The translations under genes were made by a program, and so were the position numbers. Under the pieces are notes generated by a model. It ran no database searches. It was not told the origin of the DNA and saw only the letters and a program-made list of their open reading frames with translations. From Microbacteriaceae bacterium (GTDB lineage: Bacteria; Actinomycetota; Actinomycetes; Actinomycetales; Microbacteriaceae), in assembly GCA_003454135.1 (NCBI GenBank), contig DMKW01000232.1, positions 451-13,363 of the forward strand: 12,913 nt of DNA, in the 5' to 3' direction. This document shows positions 1 through 6,706 of the stretch, one piece after another. Position 1 is the first letter of the stretch. Each line of letters opens with the position of its first letter.

Positions 1-66
1 CAGGCCGGCACCGTCGCCCTCGAACACGGCGGAATGATGGGCATGCCCGGCATGAGCCACCACTAG
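1..66 (+). CDS. C-terminal end of a Met/His-rich protein (partial)
   Basis: The window opens inside a reading frame that runs from base 1 to a TAG at 64-66. Only 21 residues are visible. The last dozen, GGMMGMPGMSHH, hold four methionines and two terminal histidines. Met/His-rich tails of this kind are common on periplasmic or secreted copper-binding proteins, and a CopD/CtaG protein lies 3 kb away, so a copper protein is a reasonable inference. The family cannot be identified from so short a piece. A strong intrinsic terminator follows 14 nt after the stop, which supports this being a real gene end. Confidence 0.6.
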   Translation, partial: QAGTVALEHGGMMGMPGMSHH

Positions 67-79
67 TTTTTCCACCTGT

Positions 80-125
80 ACCGGTCGCACTCACCCAGCT
101 AGGTGCGGCCGGTGCTTCATTTTTT
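80..125 (+). terminator. Intrinsic (Rho-independent) terminator
   Basis: An 11-bp stem pairs ACCGGTCGCAC (80-90) with GTGCGGCCGGT (103-113), with one G-U wobble and a 12-nt loop. A run of six T follows at 120-125. It ends the gene at 1-66 and insulates the heme oxygenase gene downstream. Confidence 0.85.
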
Positions 126-163
126 GCGCATTCACACCCGGGACTGCTCCGGTGTCGATACGC

Positions 164-182
164 TTAGGGCCACCTAACCTAC
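164..182 (+). promoter_or_regulatory. DtxR/IdeR-like iron box upstream of the heme oxygenase gene
   Basis: The 19 bp TTAGGGCCACCTAACCTAC match the DtxR/IdeR consensus (TWAGGTTAGSCTAACCTWA) at 14 of 19 positions by hand alignment. Both outer TTAGG and CTAACCTA half-sites are kept and the centre is degenerate. A TANNNT -10-like hexamer (TAACCT, 175-180) lies inside the box, so a bound repressor would cover the promoter. In Corynebacterium hmuO is known to be iron-repressed by DtxR; the same control here is inferred. Confidence 0.6.
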
Positions 183-205
183 GACTCACCTACGAGAGCC
201 GCATC

Positions 206-856
206 GTGCCAACAGTCATCCCGTTCTCCCAGGCCTTGCGCGAACGCACCTGGTCGAGCCACGGCGACAGCGAGGGTGCCACGTTCATGTCGGATCTCAT
301 GACAGGAAAGGGCACTCGCGACGACTACATCGCCCTCGTCGCCCAGCATTTCTTCATCTACGCGGCCCTCGAGTCGGCCGCCGAACGGATGGCGGGCGAC
401 CCGGTCGCCGTGCTCTTCATCTCGCCGCAACTCACCCGGCTTCCGGCGCTCGAGAGCGACCTGCGCTTCCTTCTCGGCGACGAGTGGCGCTCCGCGATCG
501 CCCCGCTGCCGACGACCCGGCGCTACGTCGAACGCATCGACACCGTCGCGGCGCGGTGGGCCGGCGGATTCATCGCCCACCACTACACCCGCTATCTCGG
601 CGACCTCTCGGGCGGCCAGGTCATCCGCAGCCTCATGCAACGGCAGTTCGGCTTCGACACGAACGGCGTCGGCTTCTACCTCTTCGACCAGATCGCCCGG
701 CCGAAGAGATTCAAGGAGACCTACCGCGACCAGCTCGACACCGTGGGCTGGGATGACAGCGAGCGCGAACGCGTGATCGCCGAGGTGCTCGTCGCCTATC
801 GCTTCAACACCGAGCTCTTCGTCGACCTGTCCCGCGCGAAGGCCGACGCGGCGTAG
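206..856 (+). CDS. hmuO: Heme oxygenase, HmuO type
   Basis: This enzyme cleaves heme to biliverdin, CO and Fe(II) with electrons from a reductase, releasing iron from host or environmental heme; it acts in the cytoplasm. The 216-residue protein matches Corynebacterium HmuO along its length from memory. His19 (in TWSSH) is the expected proximal heme ligand. The family signature AHHYTRYLGDLSGGQ lies at residues 124-138 and includes Asp133, the distal-pocket aspartate, and the helix glycines Gly136-Gly137. The start chosen is GTG at 206. An in-frame GTG at 152 would put the iron box inside the coding region and add an 18-residue N-terminus not expected for the family. The gene stands alone: no reductase or heme transporter is next to it, and a hairpin element follows the stop. 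Confidence 0.93.
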   Translation: MPTVIPFSQALRERTWSSHGDSEGATFMSDLMTGKGTRDDYIALVAQHFFIYAALESAAERMAGDPVAVLFISPQLTRLPALESDLRFLLGDEWRSAIAPLPTTRRYVERIDTVAARWAGGFIAHHYTRYLGDLSGGQVIRSLMQRQFGFDTNGVGFYLFDQIARPKRFKETYRDQLDTVGWDDSERERVIAEVLVAYRFNTELFVDLSRAKADAA

Positions 857-885
857 CTCCGCCTGCCCGCCCGCCGTCCCGCCCG

Positions 886-961
886 CCCGCGATTGTTCCC
901 CTTTGTCGCTAGTGTGCCCGCTCGAGCAGGCACGGGCGTGTCAAAGGGGAACAATCGCGGG
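886..961. repeat. Hairpin element A (20-bp perfect arms), between convergent genes
   Basis: CCCGCGATTGTTCCCCTTTG (886-905) is the exact reverse complement of 942-961. The intervening 36 bp carry a second inverted repeat on the same symmetry axis, GTGCCcGC at 914-921 with GCaGGCAC at 926-933 around a central TCGA. The whole element therefore folds as one long hairpin. It sits between the stops of hmuO (+) and the helicase gene (-), so it could terminate transcription from both sides. There is no T-run. Its core, 891-957, aligns without gaps to the element at 6802-6868. Confidence 0.85.
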
Positions 962-981
962 ACGGGGGTCGCCGCGCGGCG

Positions 982-2280
982 CTACGCGTCGATCGCCGGG
1001 ATCGTCGCGGCTCGGCTCATGAACCGCTCGACGTCTGGATCGACCCGAATGTCGCTGGGACGCAACGGGCGGGTCAGATAAAGCCCATCGAGCTCGGTGA
1101 GGCGGCTGAGGGCCACGTAGGTCTGGCCGGCACTGAAGGTGCCCGATCCGAGATCCACGATCGCGCGATCGTAGGTCTTGCCCTGGGACTTGTGGATGGT
1201 GACCGCCCATGCGAGCCGCAGCGGAAACTGCTGGAACTCCGCAACGATGTCTTTGCGCAGTTGCTTGGTGTTTGGCGAGTAGGTGTACTTGAACTTCTCC
1301 CAGATGGCCGGCTGCACCTCGTGCACCTCGCCGTCGACCTCCACGAAGACGGTGGACGCGATGCGCGTGACCGTGCCGACCGTGCCGTTGACCCAGCGCT
1401 GGCCGCCGTCGGTGCTCGCGTCGTTGCGCAGGAACATCACGCGGGCGCCCACCTTAAGCTGCAACGCCTCGTCGGCGGGGAAGGCCCGACCGCCGAACTC
1501 GCCCGTGATCTCGGCCTTGGCCGTGAGCACGCGACCCGGCAGGCGTGCGAGCTCTGCCGCGTTGATGCGATTGACCGTGTCGTTTCGCGTGGCGAGCGTG
1601 ATGGTGCCGTCGGTGGGCGCCTGCCTGGCCCCCGTCTCGTTGAGCCTTGCCGCGATCTCCGCCGTCACCTGACCGTGCCGCACGGCGTTGAGCATGTGCT
1701 TGAACTCGGCCTCGTGCTGGCGGTGGATCGTGTTGAGCTCGAAGATTCGCAACTCGGTTTCCTGCCACACCTTGGCGTCGAAGAACCACATGGACCGGTA
1801 CTGGTCGGCGAAGTAGGCCCTCTCGTCGGCATCGCCCGGCACCGGTGCGAGCTGGTATGGGTCGCCGAAGAGCACCACCTGTACACCGCCGAACGCATCG
1901 AAGGGCTTTTGGCGCGCCTGTCTGAGGCTTCGGTCGATTGCGTCCACGAGATCCGCGTTGACCATGGAGACCTCGTCGATGACGAGAGTGTCGATCGTGT
2001 TGAGGAGCTTGCGCAGGTCGGCGCTCTGGTCGATGTCGTGGTCGGCGATGACACCGATGGGCAGACGGAAGAGGGAGTGGATGGTCTGGCCGCCGACATT
2101 GAGCGCCGCAACACCCGTCGGGGCGCAGATCACCACCTGCTTGTCGGTGTTCCAGGCCAGGTGATTGAGAAGGGTCGACTTACCCGTGCCGGCTCGACCG
2201 GTGACGAAGATGTTCTCGCGCGTGCTCTCGATCATCTCGAACACCGCCGCCTGCTCGGCCGAGAGGGCAAAACCGCTCAT
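982..2280 (-). CDS. Pif1/RecD-like superfamily 1 DNA helicase
   Basis: A 432-residue ATP-dependent DNA helicase of the Pif1/RecD2-like group of SF1. Visible motifs are Walker A GRAGTGKST (28-36), motif Ia APTGVAA (53-59), Walker B/DEVS (residues 102-105), the GDPYQLAPV motif III, and near the C-terminus TIHKSQGKTYDRA and YVALSR (motifs V and VI, with the arginine finger). All catalytic motifs are present and the length fits a stand-alone bacterial Pif1-like protein. The ATG at 2280 has a good ribosome binding site (GGAGG, 7 nt away). Pif1-family enzymes unwind G-quadruplexes and R-loops; the role here is inferred. It is transcribed divergently from the exported protein gene at 2403 and convergently with hmuO. 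Confidence 0.9.
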   Translation of the reverse strand: MSGFALSAEQAAVFEMIESTRENIFVTGRAGTGKSTLLNHLAWNTDKQVVICAPTGVAALNVGGQTIHSLFRLPIGVIADHDIDQSADLRKLLNTIDTLVIDEVSMVNADLVDAIDRSLRQARQKPFDAFGGVQVVLFGDPYQLAPVPGDADERAYFADQYRSMWFFDAKVWQETELRIFELNTIHRQHEAEFKHMLNAVRHGQVTAEIAARLNETGARQAPTDGTITLATRNDTVNRINAAELARLPGRVLTAKAEITGEFGGRAFPADEALQLKVGARVMFLRNDASTDGGQRWVNGTVGTVTRIASTVFVEVDGEVHEVQPAIWEKFKYTYSPNTKQLRKDIVAEFQQFPLRLAWAVTIHKSQGKTYDRAIVDLGSGTFSAGQTYVALSRLTELDGLYLTRPLRPSDIRVDPDVERFMSRAATIPAIDA

Positions 2281-2390
2281 GCAGAACCCTCCGTTTGCTC
2301 GCCGAACACCCCCACCAATCTACCCGCGCACGGCACCGGCTCGGGCGGCGCACGCCTCGTGTACGCAAAGTCCGTCGTGGGACCGAAGCT

Positions 2391-2396
2391 TAGGAT
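2391..2396 (+). promoter_or_regulatory. -10 hexamer of a probable leaderless promoter
   Basis: TAGGAT (TANNNT) ends 6 nt before the ATG at 2403, so transcription would begin at or within a base or two of the start codon. No convincing -35 is seen. Leaderless genes with this spacing are common in Actinobacteria. AGGA at 2392-2395 could alternatively be a weak ribosome binding site. Confidence 0.4.
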
Positions 2397-2402
2397 GTGG
2401 GG

Positions 2403-3374
2403 ATGGAGCGCAGCGTACTCACCAAGTGGCTCCTGCTTTTCACACTCCTGATCGCGGGTTTCTCCTCTACCGCTCTCGCGCTCAACCTCACCGTGTACAG
2501 CGCCTCGGGGTTCGTCAACTCCTACCTGGTGTCGCTCGCGCGGCACGACGTCGACGCCGCCCTCGCAACGCCGGGGGTGGCCCGGTCGAGCACGATCTCA
2601 ACCGCCCTCCTCACTCCGGCCACCCTCGGCGACCTCACCAGCATCCATCTCGTGAGCGACACCGATAACGGTGGCGGCACCCACACCGTCGTCTTCGGTT
2701 ACTCCTTCGGTGCGACGACGGGCAAGACGGCCTTCACGGTGCAGCGCGCCGGCTCGCGGCTCGGGGTCTTCTCGGCCTGGCGCTTCGTCGAGAGCCCGCT
2801 CAGCGTCGTCGAGGTCACGCCCCTGCACGACGATGCCTTCGCCGCCAACGGCGTGCACCTCGTCGCGGCACACGGCCAGAACGCCCCGACGGACTACCTC
2901 GTGCTCGTCCCGGCCTACGTGCAGCTCGACCACCGGTCCACCTACCTCGTCGCGGAAAAGACGAAGGTGCTCGTGAACAAGCCGGCGAGCACGGTTGCCG
3001 CCCGGATCGACATCCAGGCCAACCCCTCCTTCGTGAAGCAGGTGCAGAAGGAGCTCAACACTTCCCTCGCGTCCTGCGTCACCCAGCGGGTGCTGCTGCC
3101 GACCGGATGCCCGATGGGCAAACAGATCAGCGACCGCATCCAGGATGCCCCGCAATGGGCGATGGTGAGCTACCCCCGCGTGACGATCGTGCCCGGTACC
3201 AATACCGATACCTGGGTCGTTCCCACGACGACGGGTCGAGCGCACCTCACGGTGCGGGTGAAGTCGATCTTCGACGGATCGCTCTCCACCTTCGACGAGG
3301 ATGTGCCGTTCACGGTGGGCTACACCGTCACCTTCCAGCCGGGCGGCAGCCTGCTGATCACGGCCAACTACTGA
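2403..3374 (+). CDS. Unrecognised exported protein, possibly disulfide-bonded
   Basis: I do not recognise a named family for this 323-residue protein. It starts with a basic stretch and a hydrophobic segment (about residues 9-27) ending in TALA, which could be a Sec signal peptide cleaved near residue 27 or an N-terminal membrane anchor. The next stretch (SGFVNSYLVSLARHDVDAAL) is weakly reminiscent of the first helices of NTF2-like/DUF4878-type secreted domains. The C-terminal 100 residues are rich in beta-branched residues and look like a beta domain. Only two cysteines are obvious in the body, Cys225 and Cys236, 11 apart, and they could form a disulfide outside the cell. A GTG at 2397 is an alternative start. 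The gene converges on the CopD/CtaG gene with 3 nt between stops. Confidence 0.8.
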   Translation: MERSVLTKWLLLFTLLIAGFSSTALALNLTVYSASGFVNSYLVSLARHDVDAALATPGVARSSTISTALLTPATLGDLTSIHLVSDTDNGGGTHTVVFGYSFGATTGKTAFTVQRAGSRLGVFSAWRFVESPLSVVEVTPLHDDAFAANGVHLVAAHGQNAPTDYLVLVPAYVQLDHRSTYLVAEKTKVLVNKPASTVAARIDIQANPSFVKQVQKELNTSLASCVTQRVLLPTGCPMGKQISDRIQDAPQWAMVSYPRVTIVPGTNTDTWVVPTTTGRAHLTVRVKSIFDGSLSTFDEDVPFTVGYTVTFQPGGSLLITANY

Positions 3375-3377
3375 CCG

Positions 3378-5339
3378 CTAGGCCCGCTCCGCCCGCTTCC
3401 TGAGCATCTCGTTGTATTCGGCGAGGTCAGCGTCGCCGTCGCGCTCGGCCTTGCGGTCGAGCCGCCGGGCATCCCGCTCGTCGCTGCGGCTCCACATCAC
3501 CGCGACGGTGATCGCGAGGATGATCGTGGGGATCTCGCCGACGCTCCACGCGATGCCCCCGCCGGTCTGCTGGTCGACGATCGCGCTCGGCCCCCACGGG
3601 CGTCCCATCGCCCCGTACCAGTCGGCGAGCAGGAGCCCGGTGCCGGTCATGAGCGAGAGGCCGAAGAAGGCGTGGAACGCCATCGTCGCGAGCAGGATGA
3701 GCAGGCGGAGCGGGTAGGACGCGCGGCGAGGCACCGGGTCGACCCCGATCATGGACTGCACGAACAGGTAGCCGGTGATGAGGAAGTGCACGATCATCCA
3801 CGTGTGCCCGATGTGGTCGGTCGTCGCCCAGCTGAAGAGCGGGGTGTAGTAGAACACCCACAGCGAGCCGGCGAAGAGCGCCGCAGCCACGATCGGGTTG
3901 GTCAGCACGCCGCTCACCCTCGAATGCACTGCGAGCATGATCCACTCGCGCGGCCCCCGGCTGCCGTCCGAGCGTTTGGCGATGGCGCGCAGCGCAAGGG
4001 TGATCGGCGCCGCCGGCGCGAGCAGCACCGGGATCATCATCCCGAGCACCATGTGTCCGAGCATGTGGGCGCTGAAGAGGTACTTTTCGTAGGCGTTCAC
4101 CCCGCCGTTCGTCACGTAGAAGAGCAGCGCGAGCCCGGCGATCCACAACACCGTGCGGTACCACGGCCAGCGGTCGCCGCGCTTGTGCAGCCGCCAGACG
4201 CCGGCGAGGTAGAAGAAGGCGAGGAACGCCACCACGAGCATCCAGAGCAGGTCGAAGCGCCACACGGTGAAATAGCGCGCGAACGTGATCTCGGGCGGCA
4301 GTGGTTCGCCGGTGAGGATGTAGGCGGGAGTCGTGGTCACCTTCACCTGGGCTACCGGGGTCTGGGTCTTGGCGAGGGCCACCGCGACGCCCGATGCGAG
4401 CCCCATGAACGCGAGTTCTGCGGCCACGAGCCACCAGAAGAAGCGGCTTCCGCCGTTCTCGGCCCGCAGCATCCGCGCCACCAGGAAGCGGCGCTGCACG
4501 AGGCCGAAGAGGCCGAGCGCGCCGAGCGCGAAGACCTTGACGAGCACGAGGATGCCGTACGGCGTGAGCAGGGCGGCGAGCGTGCCCACGCGCAGGGCGG
4601 CGTTGACGTAGCCGGAGAGCGCGACGACGATGAAGCAGATCACGGCGAGGGTGGAGTAGCGGGAGAGGATGGGGCCGATCCGTCCGCGGTCGAGCGTCGT
4701 GCGGATGAACACGATCGTCAACAGTCCGCCGAGCCACACGGCGGCGAACGCGAGATGCAGGCCGAGGGATGTCGTGGCGGCGTCGTGGCCGGCGGCGTCG
4801 GCCGAGTGGCCCTGGAGGGCGGTGGGCACGAGGCCGACCCCGGCGAAGAGCGTCACAAAGAGCAGCACCGTGCGGTTGCGCACGGCGAAACACAGCACAG
4901 TGACGACCGCGGCGACGAGCGTTGTCGCAAGCCAGGCTTGCCCGAGTCCCGTTCCGGCGAGGAACTGGCCGAGAACGGCCCCGAACTTCGAGTCGAAGGT
5001 GATCGGCTCGTAGTAGAAGTTCATGAAGGTGAGGAAGCCCGTCGCCCCGGAGGCGACCGCCCAGAAGCCGGCGGCACCCGCCGCGATGTCGAGGGTTTTC
5101 GTGAATTCGGGTTCGCGATCGCTCATCGCGAAACAGAGCAGCACGAGCGCGCCGATCGTGGCTGCCGCCCCGAGGTTCACGAGCAGGGTGGCGAACGGCA
5201 GACCGTAGCGCACGACCGCGCCCGGGTCGAAGACGAGTGGGGCTTTCGCCGCACCGCCGTACTGCAAGGCCACGAGCAGGGACGCGAACGCGACGACCAG
5301 CAGCAGAGCTGGCCCGGCGATCCTCACGAGCCTTGGCAC
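3378..5339 (-). CDS. CopD–CtaG fusion: copper transport / cytochrome c oxidase assembly membrane protein
   Basis: A 653-residue polytopic membrane protein. The N-terminal half (about 1-330) resembles the copper resistance D (CopD) domain, with conserved histidines His178, His185 and His195 (GHSADAAGH and SLGLHLAFAAVWLGG). The C-terminal half (about 350-620) resembles caa3_CtaG, with His425 and His429 (AHMLGHM), His509, His512 and His518 (DHIGHTWMIVH), and His556. About fifteen hydrophobic segments are visible, followed by a charged cytoplasmic tail from about 617. Such bifunctional proteins are a known actinobacterial arrangement and are thought to deliver copper for heme-copper oxidase assembly. 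The start is GTG at 5339. No ribosome binding site precedes it, but TAGGCT lies 7 nt upstream, so the gene may be leaderless. Confidence 0.88.
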   Translation of the reverse strand: MPRLVRIAGPALLLVVAFASLLVALQYGGAAKAPLVFDPGAVVRYGLPFATLLVNLGAAATIGALVLLCFAMSDREPEFTKTLDIAAGAAGFWAVASGATGFLTFMNFYYEPITFDSKFGAVLGQFLAGTGLGQAWLATTLVAAVVTVLCFAVRNRTVLLFVTLFAGVGLVPTALQGHSADAAGHDAATTSLGLHLAFAAVWLGGLLTIVFIRTTLDRGRIGPILSRYSTLAVICFIVVALSGYVNAALRVGTLAALLTPYGILVLVKVFALGALGLFGLVQRRFLVARMLRAENGGSRFFWWLVAAELAFMGLASGVAVALAKTQTPVAQVKVTTTPAYILTGEPLPPEITFARYFTVWRFDLLWMLVVAFLAFFYLAGVWRLHKRGDRWPWYRTVLWIAGLALLFYVTNGGVNAYEKYLFSAHMLGHMVLGMMIPVLLAPAAPITLALRAIAKRSDGSRGPREWIMLAVHSRVSGVLTNPIVAAALFAGSLWVFYYTPLFSWATTDHIGHTWMIVHFLITGYLFVQSMIGVDPVPRRASYPLRLLILLATMAFHAFFGLSLMTGTGLLLADWYGAMGRPWGPSAIVDQQTGGGIAWSVGEIPTIILAITVAVMWSRSDERDARRLDRKAERDGDADLAEYNEMLRKRAERA

Positions 5340-5346
5340 GGCACCC

Positions 5347-5352
5347 AGCCTA
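5347..5352 (-). promoter_or_regulatory. -10 hexamer of a probable leaderless promoter for the CopD–CtaG gene
   Basis: Read on the minus strand, TAGGCT is followed by 7 nt and the GTG start codon. This matches the TANNNT-to-start spacing of leaderless transcripts and fits the absence of a Shine-Dalgarno sequence. No clear -35 is seen. Confidence 0.4.
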
Positions 5353-5400
5353 TTCGAGGCGACTGTGCACGCACTCCATGGCGAGTGCCGGCGTTAACGA

Positions 5401-5438
5401 CGAAGGGGATGTCGACCAATTGGTTGACATCCCCTTCG
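5401..5438. terminator. 38-bp near-perfect palindrome, probable hup terminator
   Basis: CGAAGGGGATGTC (5401-5413) pairs exactly with GACATCCCCTTCG (5426-5438). The 12 bp between are themselves almost palindromic (ACCAATTGGT), so one mismatched pair is the only defect in 38 bp. It lies 14 nt beyond the HU stop codon, on the 3' side of that gene, and 61 nt upstream of the CopD–CtaG start. No T-run follows on the minus strand, so it would be a hairpin-only terminator or an mRNA-stabilising 3' end. The symmetry would also suit a protein binding site. Confidence 0.6.
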
Positions 5439-5452
5439 AAACGAGAAGCGAA

Positions 5453-5740
5453 CTACTTCGCTGCCGCCTTGAGCTTGCTGCCGGCGCTGACCTTCACACC
5501 GTAGCCCGCCGCGATCTGAATCGCCTCACCCGTGGACGGGTTGCGACCGGCACGAGCGGCACGGTGAGTGCGCTCCACCGCGAGCCAACCCGGGATCGTG
5601 ACCTTCGTGCCTTCGCCAACGGACGTGGCGAGGGTAGCGAATAGAGCGTCAAGGACGCCATTCACTGCAGCCTGGCTCTGGCCAGACTCAGCGGCAACTG
5701 CCGCGACGAGCTCGGTACGGTTTAGTGACTTGTCAGCCAT
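5453..5740 (-). CDS. hup: HU-family DNA-binding protein
   Basis: A 95-residue histone-like nucleoid protein that binds and bends DNA as a dimer. It has the HU fold order: N-terminal helices (LNRTELVAAVAAESG), a dimer interface helix, and the DNA-binding beta arm with RAARAGRNPSTGE, the near-invariant HU/IHF signature. The C-terminus is short (KLKAAAK), so this is the compact HU, without the long Lys/Ala tail of mycobacterial HupB. The ATG at 5740 is chosen because GAGGAGG lies 6 nt before it and the protein then begins MADKSLNRTEL, as in other HU proteins; upstream in-frame codons add an untypical sequence. It follows rpsN after 116 nt and probably has its own promoter, which I could not place. 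Confidence 0.93.
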   Translation of the reverse strand: MADKSLNRTELVAAVAAESGQSQAAVNGVLDALFATLATSVGEGTKVTIPGWLAVERTHRAARAGRNPSTGEAIQIAAGYGVKVSAGSKLKAAAK

Positions 5741-5856
5741 TGAAGTCCTCCTCGGACGTTGTGCTTTGCAGAACAAACATTCCTGCTCAAGAGAACAGTT
5801 CTGTTGGTCGGATTAGTTCGCGATTCGCAGGGCTAACCCCTGTAACCGCCTGTAAT

Positions 5857-6162
5857 TTACCAGCTTGACTTGGTAATACCGGGCAACTCGCCCCGGTGAG
5901 CCATATCGCGGAAACGAACGCGTGACACACCGAACTGGCTGAGGAAACCACGCGGACGACCATCGATGGCGTCACGACCACGCACGCGCACCGGAGATGC
6001 GTTGCGCGGAAGCTTCTGCAAACCGAGGCGAGCAGCTTCGCGCTCTGCGTCGGTAGAGGTGGGGTCGACGAGAGCTTTCTTCAGCTCGAGTCGCTTGGTC
6101 GCGTAGCGCGCAACCACGATCTTGCGCTGCTCATTGGCAGCAATCTTGCTCTTCTTAGCCAT
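5857..6162 (-). CDS. rpsN: 30S ribosomal protein S14, zinc-independent form
   Basis: A 101-residue S14 of the long form. It ends in the conserved block SQFGVSRVRFRDMAHRGELP followed by GITKSSW, which lines the 3' major domain of 16S rRNA. The protein has no cysteine, so it lacks the two CxxC pairs of the short zinc-binding S14. It is the last of three closely packed ribosomal genes: rpmG ends 4 nt before its ATG, and its ribosome binding site (GAGGAG) lies in the end of rpmG. In mycobacteria and Streptomyces the matching rpsN2 gene belongs to the Zur regulon; whether this genome also has a zinc-binding S14 cannot be seen here. Confidence 0.95.
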   Translation of the reverse strand: MAKKSKIAANEQRKIVVARYATKRLELKKALVDPTSTDAEREAARLGLQKLPRNASPVRVRGRDAIDGRPRGFLSQFGVSRVRFRDMAHRGELPGITKSSW

Positions 6163-6166
6163 GGGG

Positions 6167-6334
6167 TTAGCGCTCCTCGCGGAATTCGACGTGCTTGCGC
6201 ACGATGGGGTCGTACTTCTTGAGCACCAGACGGTCTGGGTCGTTGCGACGGTTCTTCTTGGTCACGTAGGTGTAACCGGTGCCAGCCGTCGAGCGGAGCT
6301 TGATGATCGGACGGACGTCCTGCTGCTTAGCCAT
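6167..6334 (-). CDS. rpmG: 50S ribosomal protein L33, zinc-independent form
   Basis: A 55-residue L33 (MAKQQDVRPIIKLRSTAGTG at its start, ending KYDPIVRKHVEFREER). It has no cysteines, so it is the form without the zinc ribbon. The start codon overlaps the rpmB stop by one base (TAATG), which indicates translational coupling. Confidence 0.95.
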   Translation of the reverse strand: MAKQQDVRPIIKLRSTAGTGYTYVTKKNRRNDPDRLVLKKYDPIVRKHVEFREER

Positions 6335-6570
6335 TAGATCTTCACCCCACGAGCCAGGATGTCCTTGACTACAGATTCGATACCGCGAGCATCAATAACC
6401 TTGATGCCCTTTGCGCTCAGCGTGAGCGTGACGTTACGGCGCAGCGAAGGAACGTAGTACGTCTTCTTCTGCACGTTCGGGTCGAAGCGTCGCTTGGTGC
6501 GACGGTGCGAGTGGGAAATGTTGTGTCCGAAGCCGGGAATGGCTCCGGTCACCTGGCAGGTTGCTGCCAT
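6334..6570 (-). CDS. rpmB: 50S ribosomal protein L28, zinc-independent form
   Basis: A 78-residue L28. Conserved features are the N-terminus MAATCQVTGAIPGFGHNISH, the HSHRRTKRRFDPNVQ block, and the C-terminal KGIKVIDARGIESVV. Only one cysteine (Cys5) is present, so the zinc-binding cysteine set of the C+ form is missing; the sequence is close to mycobacterial and Streptomyces rpmB2-type proteins as I remember them. GGAGG sits 6 nt before the ATG. It is the first gene of the rpmB-rpmG-rpsN operon and has a long structured leader. Confidence 0.95.
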   Translation of the reverse strand: MAATCQVTGAIPGFGHNISHSHRRTKRRFDPNVQKKTYYVPSLRRNVTLTLSAKGIKVIDARGIESVVKDILARGVKI

Positions 6571-6582
6571 GGTTGTCCTCCA

Positions 6583-6657
6583 TCAGTACCGTAGAGACGA
6601 ACTGTCTCTACCCAAGGTCTCTTGTCGGCACGCACAATCCACCGGATTGTTACTCAT
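6583..6657 (-). CDS. Possible 24-codon leader ORF upstream of rpmB
   Basis: In the rpmB leader an ATG at 6657 opens a 24-codon frame that ends in TGA at 6583-6585, directly before the rpmB Shine-Dalgarno sequence (GGAGG at 6577-6581, minus strand). The peptide would begin MSNNPVDCACRQETLG and so carries a Cys-Ala-Cys. The frame spans two of the three leader hairpins, an arrangement like an attenuator. Against it, no clear ribosome binding site precedes the ATG, and short frames occur by chance. Confidence 0.25.
   Translation of the reverse strand: MSNNPVDCACRQETLGRDSSSLRY
6591..6611 (-). promoter_or_regulatory. Leader hairpin next to the rpmB ribosome binding site
   Basis: GTAGAGAC (6591-6598) and GTCTCTAC (6604-6611) form a perfect 8-bp stem with a 5-nt loop, ending 9 nt 5' of the rpmB Shine-Dalgarno sequence. 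Two further hairpins lie upstream in the leader: 6634-6650 (ACAATCC with GGATTGT, 3-nt loop) and 6675-6698 (GC-rich, one bulge). Three hairpins in 130 nt suggest control at the RNA level, or at least a structured leader. Confidence 0.5.
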
Positions 6658-6706
6658 GGTGGGTTTGCGCACAGGCCGGGGCGCAGATCACGCCCGGCAG
6701 CGTCCA

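Noticed and set aside
152..205. N-terminal extension of the heme oxygenase from the GTG at 152
   Set aside because: It would place the iron box and a -10-like hexamer inside the gene, and the added residues do not resemble HmuO N-termini.
1192..2451. Plus-strand frame of 419 codons opposite the helicase gene
   Set aside because: No domain seen; it is antisense to a helicase with complete motifs and continues into the next gene's start.
3672..5504. Long open frame (610 codons) on the plus strand opposite the CopD–CtaG gene
   Set aside because: It is very rich in Glu, Arg, His and Gly, has no recognisable domain, and is the usual antisense shadow of a high-GC coding region. The minus-strand frame has clear membrane helices and conserved motifs.
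5785..5800. AGAAC-N-GTTCT repeat upstream of hup, considered as a LexA (SOS) box
   Set aside because: The half-sites are one base apart, whereas the actinobacterial LexA box has four between GAAC and GTTC.
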